Positions 1 to 10,299 of a stretch of 64,000 bases of DNA are shown here, in pieces. A program made the position numbers and the translations under genes. Under the pieces are notes generated by a model. That model was given only the letters and a program-made list of their open reading frames with translations, was not told the origin of the DNA and did no database searches. This DNA is from Azospirillum canadense (lineage in GTDB: Bacteria; Pseudomonadota; Alphaproteobacteria; Azospirillales; Azospirillaceae), in the NCBI RefSeq assembly GCF_025961225.1, contig NZ_JAOQNG010000010.1, positions 672,501 to 736,500 of the forward strand. The letters run 5' to 3'. Positions within the stretch are counted from its first letter, which is position 1. Each line of letters begins with the position of its first letter.

Positions 1-3365
<3,365 letters not shown>

Positions 3366-3452
3366 GCACCGGCCCGCTTCGCGGGAAAGATACGGCCTTG
3401 CAGTGGCCAGGGGTTGACGGGCAAATTTTGCGCGCCAAGGTCAACCCCACGG

Positions 3453-3481
3453 TTGACCGGCGGGGCATCCCCTCTTATGGT
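3453..3481 (+). promoter_or_regulatory. Candidate sigma-70 promoter of tRNA-Lys
   Basis: TTGACC (3453-3458), a 17-base spacer, then TATGGT (3476-3481). Predicted transcription would begin near 3488, about 40 bases before the mature tRNA. The -35 hexamer is one base off consensus. There is no coding sequence between coaD and the tRNA, so an independent tRNA promoter is reasonable, but this is pattern evidence only. Confidence 0.5.
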
Positions 3482-3527
3482 GCGCCCCTCTCCGGCGATC
3501 GCGTTTCCAAGCGGTCCAGCAAACAGT

Positions 3528-3603
3528 GATCCGGTAGCTCAGTCGGTAGAGCACGTGACTTTTAATCATGTGGCCGTGGGTTCGAATCCCACCCGGATCA
3601 CCA
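3528..3603 (+). tRNA. tRNA-Lys (anticodon TTT)
   Basis: A full cloverleaf can be drawn. Acceptor stem GATCCGG (3528-3534) pairs with CCGGATC (3593-3599). D-arm is GCTC...GAGC. Anticodon stem CGTGA/TCATG encloses loop CTTTTAA, with anticodon TTT at 3561-3563. T-arm is GTGGG-TTCGAAT-CCCAC (3576-3592). A discriminator A and an encoded CCA (3601-3603) finish the gene. The anticodon reads AAA and AAG (with modified U34) as lysine. A GC hairpin follows at about 3619-3635 but lacks a T-run. Confidence 0.97.
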
Positions 3604-3827
3604 TTCTTTCCAAGCGGCTCGCGGGTGGTGACCCGCCCCTTCAATCCCTGGCGGTGATTGCATAGCACGATCGGTGGAGACCGTTGTGACGGCCTCCCCG
3701 CGCGTCGGCGGTGTTGGGCACCCCTGGATTACATCGGCCGCACATCGGCGCTGGAATGCGCCTAGCCCTGTTATTCCCAATGCTCCGCGACGGGGCACGC
3801 CGAAGCTTCGCAGCGATGGGGGATGAC

Positions 3828-3974
3828 GTGACCGACATCGAATTCATGCACACCGCTCTGGTCGCGGTCCTGTCTCTGCTCGCCGGGTTTGCCGCGGCTT
3901 GCTTGTGGATCGTCTGGCTGAGCAACGCGTCGGAGCGGAACTATCGGAAGACGCGGCGGTGGCCGGGGCCGTAA
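3828..3974 (+). CDS. Small single-pass membrane protein, unknown
   Basis: A 48-residue protein if read from the GTG at 3828, which has a GGGGG ribosome-binding site five bases upstream. An in-frame ATG at 3816 has no such site. After a short acidic start (VTDIEFMHT) there is one hydrophobic segment (ALVAVLSLLAGFAAACLWIVWL) and then a basic tail (NYRKTRRWPGP), which suggests a membrane anchor with a cytoplasmic C-terminus. I do not recognise a family. It stands alone between the tRNA and a convergent small gene. It could be a chance open frame; the membrane segment and ribosome-binding site are the only support. Confidence 0.4.
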   Translation: MTDIEFMHTALVAVLSLLAGFAAACLWIVWLSNASERNYRKTRRWPGP

Positions 3975-4002
3975 GCGGCACTGGACGCTTGCGGCGCCCG
4001 AC

Positions 4003-4036
4003 AAAAGTCCCCGCCCGTTCGGGGAAACGGGCGGGG
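4003..4036 (-). terminator. Hairpin terminator, best on the minus strand
   Basis: CCCCGCCCG (4009-4017) pairs perfectly with CGGGCGGGG (4028-4036). On the minus strand the stem is followed by ACTTTTG, a short T-run, which fits an end for the minus-strand gene at 4192-4392. On the plus strand no T-run follows. Confidence 0.5.
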
Positions 4037-4191
4037 CAGGAAAACGCATCTCACGCAGTGATCAGCGAGGACTATGGCTGGACGGTAACCGACCGACGCC
4101 AGGGCGTCTCATTAACTCCCTGTCATCTTACCCGGTTTCCATCCGACGGAATGTCACAAGGACTGTCATGGCGACGCGGCGGGCGTGATCC

Positions 4192-4392
4192 TCAGCGGTG
4201 GTCGCCGGTGGACATCGCAGCTTGTTCAAGCAGCAGTTCAACACCGGCCACGCGCAGGAACGAACCCGGATAGAGGCGCCTTTCCATGATGCCGTCGTTG
4301 ATCATCACCTGCGCGTCTGCAAGCGAGATCGGCTCGCCGGCGTAGAAGATCGGGCCTTCCGCGTGCCGGATGTGGTGAAAGAGAATCTGCAT
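4192..4392 (-). CDS. Small conserved-type protein, unknown function
   Basis: A 66-residue soluble protein starting MQILFHHIRHAEGPIFYAGE. This start is chosen over an in-frame ATG at 4473 because an AGGAGG ribosome-binding site lies just upstream of 4392. The middle (ISLADAQVMINDGIMERRLYPGSFLRVAGVELLLEQA) reads like a compact alpha/beta fold with a helical end. No catalytic motif or membrane segment is visible and I cannot name a family. It is monocistronic, with a hairpin terminator about 155 bases downstream. Confidence 0.6.
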   Translation of the reverse strand: MQILFHHIRHAEGPIFYAGEPISLADAQVMINDGIMERRLYPGSFLRVAGVELLLEQAAMSTGDHR

Positions 4393-4561
4393 CGGCGCCT
4401 CCTTCCGTTCTCTTGGGGCCGTCCTCTTAGGGCCGTTCTCATCGGGTAGGAACGCTCTTTCGAGCGTTTTCATTCCCGGACGCAGGGCCCGCGACCGTCG
4501 GATTTTGCAAATTCGGGATTTCTGGCACAGACCGGCAACTCCGCTGGCGCAGGCGAAGCGC

Positions 4562-4577
4562 TGTTACCATCTGTTAC
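4562..4577 (+). promoter_or_regulatory. TGTTAC direct repeat, one helical turn apart
   Basis: TGTTAC occurs at 4562-4567 and again at 4572-4577, a 10-base period, about 90 bases upstream of the lipoprotein gene at 4669. Direct hexamer repeats one turn apart are typical of OmpR/PhoB-family response-regulator sites. No particular regulator can be named. Confidence 0.3.
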
Positions 4578-4668
4578 ACAACAGGCCCCGGCGGACAAAT
4601 TTGCGTTACGCAAAGGCCTTATGGTGGGTGCGGGTGGTTCGTTGCGTCTGGTTTGCGGAGGAGTCGCC

Positions 4669-5292
4669 ATGCAGCGCCTCACAGGTTGCCTCGCCGTCGC
4701 CGTGAGCCTGGGGCTTGGCGCGTGCGCCGTTGTTCCCCCGACCGGCCCGTCAGTGATGGCCATGCCCGGCAAGGACAAGAGCTTCGTCGCTTTCCAGCAG
4801 GACGACGCGGAGTGCCAGGCCTACGCGGCCCAGGGCACCGGCACCACGCCGGCTCAGGCGGCGACGGACAGCGCCGTCGGCAGTTCGGTCCTCGGCACGG
4901 CGGTCGGCGCCGCGGCCGGGGCGGCGCTGGGGGCGGCGGCCGGCAACCCCGGTGCGGGAGCGGCGATCGGCGGCGGCACCGGGCTCATTGTGGGAAGTGC
5001 TGCCGGATCCGCCAACGCCGGGCTTTCCAGCGCGGCGCTCCAGCAACGCTACGATATGCGCTATTCCCAGTGCATGACCGCCAAGGGCGACACGGTTCCC
5101 GTGGCGACGGCGCAGGCGCCCTCGGTCGCCTACCCGGCGTACCCCTATGCCTACCCGTATCCTTATTCCTACCCGTACCCCTACGGCTATCCGTACCCGG
5201 TCTATGCGTATCCGCGGCCCTATCTGTACGGGCCGGTGGTGGGCGGCACGATCATTGTCGGCGGCGGGCATCACCACCACGGGCATTGGTGA
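4669..5292 (+). CDS. Glycine-zipper lipoprotein with Tyr-Pro repeats
   Basis: Predicted envelope lipoprotein of 207 aa. The ATG at 4669 is preceded by GGAGGAG. The N-terminus is a lipoprotein signal (MQRLTGCLAVAVSLGLGAC), with lipobox LGAC at residues 16-19. Residues 70-115 are rich in Gly and Ala with GxxxG spacing (AVGAAAGAALGAAAGNPGAG, then AAIGGGTGLIVGSAAGSA), the glycine-zipper pattern seen in SlyB/YMGG-like outer-membrane proteins. Residues near 160-195 are a run of Tyr-Pro dipeptides, and the C-terminus is GGGHHHHGHW, a possible metal-binding tail. Such proteins are thought to sit in or span the outer membrane; the exact role is unknown. A TGTTAC direct repeat lies upstream. Confidence 0.8.
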   Translation: MQRLTGCLAVAVSLGLGACAVVPPTGPSVMAMPGKDKSFVAFQQDDAECQAYAAQGTGTTPAQAATDSAVGSSVLGTAVGAAAGAALGAAAGNPGAGAAIGGGTGLIVGSAAGSANAGLSSAALQQRYDMRYSQCMTAKGDTVPVATAQAPSVAYPAYPYAYPYPYSYPYPYGYPYPVYAYPRPYLYGPVVGGTIIVGGGHHHHGHW

Positions 5293-5338
5293 TACGCCGG
5301 GGTGACACGCCGAGGTGACCGGCCGGGCGGCGGACGCG

Positions 5339-5542
5339 TCAGGTTCGCGGCGCTTCCACCGCGATGCAGTCGCGCCGGTGCGCCAGCATGCAGTCCTCCA
5401 GCTTCGATTGCCGGATCAGCGCGTTGATCAGCCAGTAGCCGACCACCAGAAGGATCACGACGACGACCGCCACGCCGATGTTTGCGGCGTTTCGGGAGCG
5501 GTCGTCGTCATGCGGGTCTTCGTTTTGGTCGTGCTTGCTCAT
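5339..5542 (-). CDS. Small membrane protein with C-terminal Cys pair
   Basis: A 67-residue protein starting MSKHDQNEDPHDDD. The highly charged first 20 residues are followed by one strongly hydrophobic segment (GVAVVVVILLVVGYWLINAL), then RQSKLEDCMLAHRRDC, with two cysteines seven residues apart. Small proteins with a single membrane span and a similar C-terminal DC...RRxC motif occur widely in alphaproteobacteria without known function. The Cys pair would be periplasmic if the N-terminus is inside. It is convergent with the lipoprotein gene and downstream of the cupin gene on the same strand. Confidence 0.65.
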   Translation of the reverse strand: MSKHDQNEDPHDDDRSRNAANIGVAVVVVILLVVGYWLINALIRQSKLEDCMLAHRRDCIAVEAPRT

Positions 5543-5626
5543 GCGCCCGAGTTTGGCGCTGGCGCGGCCGGCGTCAAGCCGCGAACCGGTGCGCGGATTG
5601 TGCCCGGCCGCCCTCAAGCCGCAGCG

Positions 5627-5926
5627 TCAGCCTTCCTGCAACAGCTCGACCTCGACGAACACGATGTCGGAAGGGCCGTCGTTGATGACGTTGTGGCTCA
5701 CGCCCGCCTTGCGGAAGTAGGAGCGTCCGGGCTCCAGCGGGAACGCGCGCGCGGTGCCCTCCGGATCGACGATGGTGAAGGTGCCGGGGGTGATCGGCAC
5801 GATGACGTAGTCGAAGCCGTGGACGTGCGCGCCGGTTTCGGCGCCGGGGACCAATCGCCATTCCGTGACCCGGGTGCGCTCGTTCTCGACATGCGACACC
5901 GAAACGGCTTGCGGACGCGTGCTCAT
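5627..5926 (-). CDS. Small single-domain cupin protein
   Basis: A 99-residue single cupin barrel. The first cupin motif appears as GAETGAHVHGFDYVIVPITPG (approximately residues 29-49), with H35, H37 and Tyr/Asp nearby. The second motif is RSYFRKAGVSHNVINDG, with one His. The metal-ligand set is partly kept (H-x-H and a distant H). Cupins of this size are often metal-binding small-molecule enzymes or sensors, so substrate cannot be given. The start has a GGGAGAGGGC site upstream. Confidence 0.75.
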   Translation of the reverse strand: MSTRPQAVSVSHVENERTRVTEWRLVPGAETGAHVHGFDYVIVPITPGTFTIVDPEGTARAFPLEPGRSYFRKAGVSHNVINDGPSDIVFVEVELLQEG

Positions 5927-6153
5927 GCCCTCTCCCTTGGTTTTCTGATGTTGAAAGGGGGGCAGCGTAGCATGCCGGCGGCCTTGGCCTCGACCGTTTG
6001 GGCCTGCCGATCCGGCATCCCGGCCATGACAGTAGAAAATGCAGTTTCCCTGTGGGGCGGTTCACAGCCGCGCCAGGCGGCTGCGGGTAGGGTCTGGTCA
6101 TCGACAACGCCGGGGCAGGGTCCCTGGCCCCACCACACCCAGGGAGACCAACC

Positions 6154-6516
6154 ATGATCCGCACCTCGCTGCTCGCCGGTTTCGCCACGCTGGCCCTGCT
6201 GTCCGCCCCGGCCATGGCGCAGAACATCACCAGCCTGAACAACACCGCCGCGGGCGTCGGCAACGTCGCGGTGCAGAACGCCTTCACCAAGCAGAAGGGT
6301 GGCGGCTTGCTCGGCGGCCCAAACATCATCAACATGAACAACACCGCGGCCGGCGTCGGCAACCTCGCGGTCCAGAACGGCACCGTGATCCAAAAGACCC
6401 CGAAGGTCGGTCCTCTCGGCGTGCCCTTCGGCGGCGGCAACCAGTTCCAGGCCAACAACCTGGCCGCCGGCATCGGCAACTTCGCCAAGCAGAACGCCTT
6501 CGGCATCCAGAAGTAA
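6154..6516 (+). CDS. Secreted protein with three curlin-like repeats
   Basis: A 120-residue exported protein. Residues 1-22 are a Sec signal peptide ending AMA-QN. The mature part holds three units of the pattern NN-x-AAG(V/I)GN-x-A-x-QN followed by an xIQK/TKQK end: at about residues 29-48, 64-83 and 101-120. Units are joined by Gly/Pro-rich linkers (KGGGLLGGPN, KVGPLGVPFGGG). The regular Asn, Gln, Gly and Ala spacing resembles curlin repeats (N-x5-Q-x4-N-x5-Q) of CsgA/CsgB amyloid subunits, although spacing and linkers differ. The start follows an AGGGAGA site. No csgE/F/G gene is nearby. A strong terminator follows. Confidence 0.7.
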   Translation: MIRTSLLAGFATLALLSAPAMAQNITSLNNTAAGVGNVAVQNAFTKQKGGGLLGGPNIINMNNTAAGVGNLAVQNGTVIQKTPKVGPLGVPFGGGNQFQANNLAAGIGNFAKQNAFGIQK

Positions 6517-6562
6517 TCTCGCGACTTCCACCCGCTATCAACCCACCCTAAACACGCAAAAA

Positions 6563-6607
6563 AGCAGCGGCGCCCCACGCGAGGGACGCCGCTGCTCGTA
6601 CTTTTTT
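6563..6607 (+). terminator. Rho-independent terminator after the repeat protein
   Basis: AGCAGCGGCG-C-CCC (6563-6576) pairs with GGG-A-CGCCGCTGCT (6583-6596) with one mismatch. TTTTTT follows at 6602-6607 after five bases. An A-run before the stem can extend the pairing with the T-run, so it may also work on the opposite strand. Confidence 0.75.
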
Positions 6608-6792
6608 CGGAGGTCCGACCATCATCGGTCGCGGTGGAATGCCATTCTGCGATCAAATGCCTTTCCGCTGTGAAGCACCATGCCCGTTCAACCCAGCAAG
6701 GGTTGGCTTCGTCACCGGTTCGGTCGGCATATCACAAGCGACAGTCCCGGGGGATTGCCGGAGGCCCGGGAATTGTTTGACGAGTGTGCGGG

Positions 6793-6955
6793 CAAAAAAA
6801 TGGCGCCCAGGCAGCGGGTGCCTGGGCGCTTGAGGCATCATGACAGAACAGTTTGCACGGGACTCCGGCCCGGGAGCAAAAAGCCGGAGGGAGACAGGCT
6901 CCTTTGGCAAGACCACATGGAAGGAAGCCATGTGTCTCCATCAACCTGCGCGCAG
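6793..6955 (-). ncRNA. Possible three-hairpin small RNA
   Basis: Read on the minus strand this gene-free stretch shows three hairpins in order. The first is CACATGG-CTTCCTT-CCATGTG (6915-6935), whose loop CTTCCTT is complementary to AAGGAAG ribosome-binding sites. The second is CTCCGGC...GCCGGAG, with a T/C-rich loop (about 6862-6890). The third is a perfect 11-bp stem, GCGCCCAGGCA...TGCCTGGGCGC (6803-6829), directly followed by a seven-T run. No minus-strand protein gene lies upstream to need this terminator. The 5' end is not fixed; a weak TATTAG -10 lies near 6958. An accidental terminator for read-through from the minus strand is the alternative. Confidence 0.4.
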
Positions 6956-7070
6956 CCTAATATTGCGGTGGTTCGGAAGCGATATCACCTTCGGTGGCAT
7001 CATAGAGTCGCCCTGTTCCCGAGCTGCCGGCTCGCCAAGGCCGGACTGTGGATGGGGCGGCGGATTGCAC

Positions 7071-7110
7071 TTGCGCCCAACATCATGCTCTCGTATGGTA
7101 GTATACATGA
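7071..7110 (+). promoter_or_regulatory. Promoter with overlapping GntR-type operator
   Basis: TTGCGC (7071-7076), a 17-base spacer and TATGGT (7094-7099) form a sigma-70 promoter for the ABC transporter operon. The -10 box and start point are covered by ATGGTAGTATAC (7095-7106), which shares the 11-mer ATGGTAGTATA with the site at 11304 in front of the MFS gene. Binding there would repress. The neighbouring GntR regulator (10300-11055) is the likely binder, by inference. Confidence 0.6.
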
Positions 7111-7176
7111 TCGTTCGTGCGCGGTGCGAATGGCCGGCGCGCCAAAAAATGCGGGTCTAGGGAAGGAAGCGGAGAC

Positions 7177-8004
7177 ATGAGGAAAGCACTCACCTTGACG
7201 GCCGCGGCGGCCGCGTTGGCGCTGATGACCTTCGGTTCGGCCATGGCGCAGGACGCGCCGGCCCAGGGGGCCAGCCCCCGGATCGACGCGATCCGCAAGG
7301 CCGGGGAACTGCGGGTCGGCGTCCTGGCGAACGTGCCCTGGCTGGTGGAGAACACCACCGGCACGGGCGAGGCGTGGAGCGGCCCGGCCTGGGACCTCGC
7401 CAAGGAATACGCCCACCGCCTGAACGTCACGCTGAAGCCGGTTCCGGTCAGCCATGAGACGAAGGTCCCGGTGCTCGCCTCAAACCAGGTGGACATGACC
7501 ATCTCCCCGCTGGCCGAGACGGCGGAGCGGCTGAAGGTCGTCGACTTCGTGATCTACTCCAACACCAGCGTCTGCATGTTCGGGCTGGCGTCGAACAAGA
7601 AGTTCGCCGGGGTCACCTCGGTCGACCAGCTGAACAGCCCGGACTTCACCATCGCCTACTACACCGGCGGCGGAGAGGAGGGCTGGGTGAAGGAGCGCTT
7701 CCCCAAGGCCAACCTGCGCGGCGTGACCGGGTCCGGCACCGCGCCGGTCGAGGAGATCATGGCCAAGCGCGCCGACGCCGCCCCGATCAACCGCGTGCCG
7801 TGGGTCGGCATGAGCAAGAAGGTGAAGGGCCTGGCCGTCCTCCCGAAGGAAAACAACTGCCAGGACAGCAAGGAGAAGGCGAACCCGGTCGGCCTTGCCG
7901 TCGACAAGAACCAGCCCGCCTATCTCGACTGGCTGCGCGCCGTCGCCAAGGACATGCAGCCGAAGCTGCAGGCGGCCGAGCAGAAGATCGCCGAGGGACT
8001 GTAA
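7177..8004 (+). CDS. ABC transporter periplasmic binding protein (family 3)
   Basis: Solute-binding protein of 275 aa for the import system encoded by the next three genes. The start at 7177 follows a GGAAGGAAGCGGAG site; an in-frame ATG 60 bases earlier overlaps no such site. Residues 1-25 are a Sec signal peptide (cleavage after SAMAQ). The body is a family-3 fold: IRKAGELRVGVLANVPWLVE at the start of the mature domain, MTISPLAETAERLKVVDF as the conserved 'T-x-T-x-x-R' region (here the middle is altered), and a hinge near SGTAPVEEIMAKRADAAP. Family-3 proteins usually bind polar amino acids. The regulator and neighbours here concern sugar acids, so the true ligand is open. Confidence 0.9.
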   Translation: MRKALTLTAAAAALALMTFGSAMAQDAPAQGASPRIDAIRKAGELRVGVLANVPWLVENTTGTGEAWSGPAWDLAKEYAHRLNVTLKPVPVSHETKVPVLASNQVDMTISPLAETAERLKVVDFVIYSNTSVCMFGLASNKKFAGVTSVDQLNSPDFTIAYYTGGGEEGWVKERFPKANLRGVTGSGTAPVEEIMAKRADAAPINRVPWVGMSKKVKGLAVLPKENNCQDSKEKANPVGLAVDKNQPAYLDWLRAVAKDMQPKLQAAEQKIAEGL

Positions 8005-8086
8005 CGGATCCCGCCGCGCGCCCTGCCGTCCATAGGGAGGGCAGGGCGCCGCCGCCTTTCGCGCGCCAACGGCCATAGGGACGGCC

Positions 8087-8752
8087 ATGGACTTCGACTT
8101 CTCGCCGATCGTCGACAACTGGGGATTCCTGGCCCAGGGGTTGCTGATCACCATCGAACTGTCGGTCGCCACCATCGTGGCGGCCACGCTGGTCGGCATC
8201 GCGCTCGGCCTCGGGCGGGTCTACGGGCCGGGCTGGCTGCGCGTGCCGCTGACCTTCTACGTGGATTCGATGCGGGCCATCCCGGTGCTGGTCGTGCTGG
8301 TGTGGACCTTCTTCGCCTTTCCGCTGGTCACCGGCATCACGCTGCCGCCCTTCTGGGCGGCGCTGGCCGCGCTGACGCTGCACATTTCCGCCTTCGTGTC
8401 GGAGATCCTGCGCGCCGGACTGAACTCCATCCGGCCGGGGCAGGTGCGGGCGGCGCGGGCGCTGGGCATGTCGGGCGCGCAGATCGTCCGCAAGATTCTG
8501 TTCCCGCAGGCGGTTGTGCGCATGCTGCCGGCCTATGGCTCACTGCTGTCGGTGACGATCAAGGACACGGCCATCGCCTCCGTCATCGCGGTGCCGGACC
8601 TGATGCGGCAGTCGGAGACCATCGCGGCGCAGAACTACGCCCCCATTGAGGTCTTCACCACGGCGATGCTTGCCTACTTCCTGATCCTGTTCCCGGTGAC
8701 GCGCGCCGTCGAGGCGTTCTACCGCCGGGTCGCGCATTTGGGGCGGTCATGA
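8087..8752 (+). CDS. ABC transporter permease (polar amino acid type) 1
   Basis: Inner-membrane permease of 221 aa, HisM/GlnP family. It has about five hydrophobic segments, starting with LLITIELSVATIVAATLVGI. The cytoplasmic EAA loop (VRAARALGMSGAQIVRKILFPQAVVRMLP) contacts the ATPase. The N-terminal TIELSVATIVAA and 'DSMRAIPVLVVLVW' (family pattern: R-x-x-P) are typical. It starts 82 bp after the binding-protein gene and overlaps the second permease by 4 bp (8749-8752), so the two form a heterodimer. Confidence 0.92.
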   Translation: MDFDFSPIVDNWGFLAQGLLITIELSVATIVAATLVGIALGLGRVYGPGWLRVPLTFYVDSMRAIPVLVVLVWTFFAFPLVTGITLPPFWAALAALTLHISAFVSEILRAGLNSIRPGQVRAARALGMSGAQIVRKILFPQAVVRMLPAYGSLLSVTIKDTAIASVIAVPDLMRQSETIAAQNYAPIEVFTTAMLAYFLILFPVTRAVEAFYRRVAHLGRS

Positions 8753-9408
8753 CCCTGGACTGGAACGTCGTCTGGCAGTACCGCGGCGACCTCGCCCAGG
8801 GCGTGCTGCTGACCATTGCGCTGACCGTCGCGACCATGGCGATCGCCGTTCCCGGCGGCATCGCGGTGATGCTGATGCGGCAGTCGCACGTCCGCGCCGT
8901 GTCCTTCGCCGGCACGGTCTTCGTGGAGTTCTTCCGCAACGTCCCGCTGATCCTGCTGGTTTACTGGGCCTTCTACGTCCTGCCCATTCTGACGGACATC
9001 CAGTTCTCCGCCTTCGCGACCGGGCTGGTCGCCATGTGCCTGAACGTGTCGGCCTACAACGCCGAGACCTTCCGGGCCGGCGTGAACTCGATCCGCAAGG
9101 GGCAGCTGGAAGCGGCCATGGCGATGGGGATGAGCCGGTCGCAGGCCATGCGTAAGGTGGTGCTGCCACAGGCCGTCCGGCGCATCCTGCCGGTGCTGGC
9201 CAGCACCTGGGTGTCGCTGTTCAAGGACACGTCGCTGGTGTCCGTCATCGCCGTCGGCGAACTGGCCCACACCGCGCTGCAGATCCGGTCGCAGACATTC
9301 CGGGTGCTGGAGATGCTGACCGCCATGGCGGCGATCTACTGGCTGCTGGGCTACCCGCAGGCCAAGATCGTCGACTGGATTCACCGCAAATACGGGGTCA
9401 CCGAGTGA
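8749..9408 (+). CDS. ABC transporter permease (polar amino acid type) 2
   Basis: Second permease, 219 aa, HisM/GlnP family, partner of the product of 8087-8752. The family signature [20 protein letters not shown] is at about residues 63-82 and the EAA loop [29 protein letters not shown] at about 121-149. The start codon overlaps the previous stop (ATGA), and its own stop overlaps the GTG start of the ATPase gene (GTGA), so translation is coupled. It forms the transmembrane channel of a type I importer. Confidence 0.92.
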   Translation: MTLDWNVVWQYRGDLAQGVLLTIALTVATMAIAVPGGIAVMLMRQSHVRAVSFAGTVFVEFFRNVPLILLVYWAFYVLPILTDIQFSAFATGLVAMCLNVSAYNAETFRAGVNSIRKGQLEAAMAMGMSRSQAMRKVVLPQAVRRILPVLASTWVSLFKDTSLVSVIAVGELAHTALQIRSQTFRVLEMLTAMAAIYWLLGYPQAKIVDWIHRKYGVTE

Positions 9409-10199
9409 GCACGACCACCATGGAATCCACCGCCGCCGGCCTCCGCAAGAACGGCGACCAGCCGCCGGTCGTCCAATACGACGGCGTGGTCAAGCGCTTC
9501 GGGTCCCTGACCGTGCTGAACGGCGTTTCGGCGCGGGTCAACAAGGGCGAGGTCGTGTGCCTGATCGGCCCGTCGGGGTCGGGAAAGTCCACGCTGCTTC
9601 GCTGCACCAACGCGCTGGAGATCGCCGACGGCGGGCGCGTCGTGTTCGAGGGCCAGCCGCTGCCGAAGACGGAGGGCGAACTCCGCCACGTTCGCCAGCG
9701 CATGGGCATGGTCTTCCAGAACTTCGAGCTGTTCCCGCACATGACCGCGCTGGAGAATGTCGCGGTCGGCCCGATCACCATCCTCGGCGCTAACCCGGCC
9801 GAGGCGCGGGCCAAGGCGCAGATGCTGCTTGAGAAGGTCGGGCTGGGCGCCAAGGGCGGCAACCATCCCAGCGCCCTGTCCGGCGGCCAGCAGCAGCGCG
9901 TCGCCATCGCCCGCGCGCTGGCCATGGACCCGGATGTCATGCTGTTCGACGAGCCGACCTCGGCGCTCGACCCGGAGACGATCGGCGAGGTGCTGAACGT
10001 CATGAAGCGGCTGGCGGAGGAGGGAATGACGATGGTCGTCGTGACCCACGAGATGAGCTTCGCCCGCCGCGTCGCCAACTGGATCCTGGTCTTCGACGAG
10101 GGCCGCGTGATCGAGGAGGGGCCGCCCGCCCAGATCTTCGACGCGCCGACCCACGCGCGGACGCAGTCGTTTTTGAGCCACCTGGGCTGGAACGGCTGA
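9405..10199 (+). CDS. ABC transporter ATP-binding protein (GlnQ-like)
   Basis: ATPase of 264 aa that powers the importer above. It starts with GTG at 9405, overlapping the permease stop. Walker A is GPSGSGKST (near residue 59), the Q-loop is in [19 protein letters not shown], the ABC signature is [15 protein letters not shown], Walker B is [12 protein letters not shown] and the switch His is in VVVTHEM. About 25 extra N-terminal residues precede the first strand. The motif set is that of the polar-amino-acid subfamily. A long inverted repeat ends the operon. Confidence 0.95.
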   Translation: MSTTTMESTAAGLRKNGDQPPVVQYDGVVKRFGSLTVLNGVSARVNKGEVVCLIGPSGSGKSTLLRCTNALEIADGGRVVFEGQPLPKTEGELRHVRQRMGMVFQNFELFPHMTALENVAVGPITILGANPAEARAKAQMLLEKVGLGAKGGNHPSALSGGQQQRVAIARALAMDPDVMLFDEPTSALDPETIGEVLNVMKRLAEEGMTMVVVTHEMSFARRVANWILVFDEGRVIEEGPPAQIFDAPTHARTQSFLSHLGWNG

Positions 10200-10208
10200 A
10201 GAAAAGAA

Positions 10209-10278
10209 TTCACCACAGAGACACGGAGACAGAGAGGGCGTAGTTTCTCTGTGTCTCCGTGTCTCTGTGGTGATTTTT
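10209..10278 (+). terminator. Long inverted repeat, shared terminator
   Basis: CACCACAGAGACACGGAGAC (from 10211) pairs with its mirror ending at 10272 over about 25 bp, with one two-base interruption and a short loop (GGGCGTAGTT). TTTTTC follows on the plus strand (10275-10279). It lies between two convergent genes and can stop both. The CACCACAGAGACAC sequence resembles a palindrome that recurs between genes in many bacterial genomes and encodes the meaningless peptide TETRRHRE. Confidence 0.75.
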
Positions 10279-10299
10279 CTTTGGCCTGCGGCCGACTCT

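Noticed and set aside
3441-3668. Minus-strand open frame containing GGIRTHGHMIKSHVLYRLSYR
   Set aside because: It is the antisense of tRNA-Lys; this peptide pattern is a well-known false gene over tRNAs.
6912-6936. GGAAGGAAGCC on the plus strand, like the SRP RNA loop
   Set aside because: The flanks form a symmetric hairpin, not the asymmetric helix of SRP RNA, and no GGAA tetraloop stem can be drawn.
6930-7160. Plus-strand frame starting MCLHQPARS behind AAGGAAG
   Set aside because: It would run through the promoter and operator of the ABC operon, and the composition is not protein-like after the first ten codons. A short leader peptide cannot be fully excluded.
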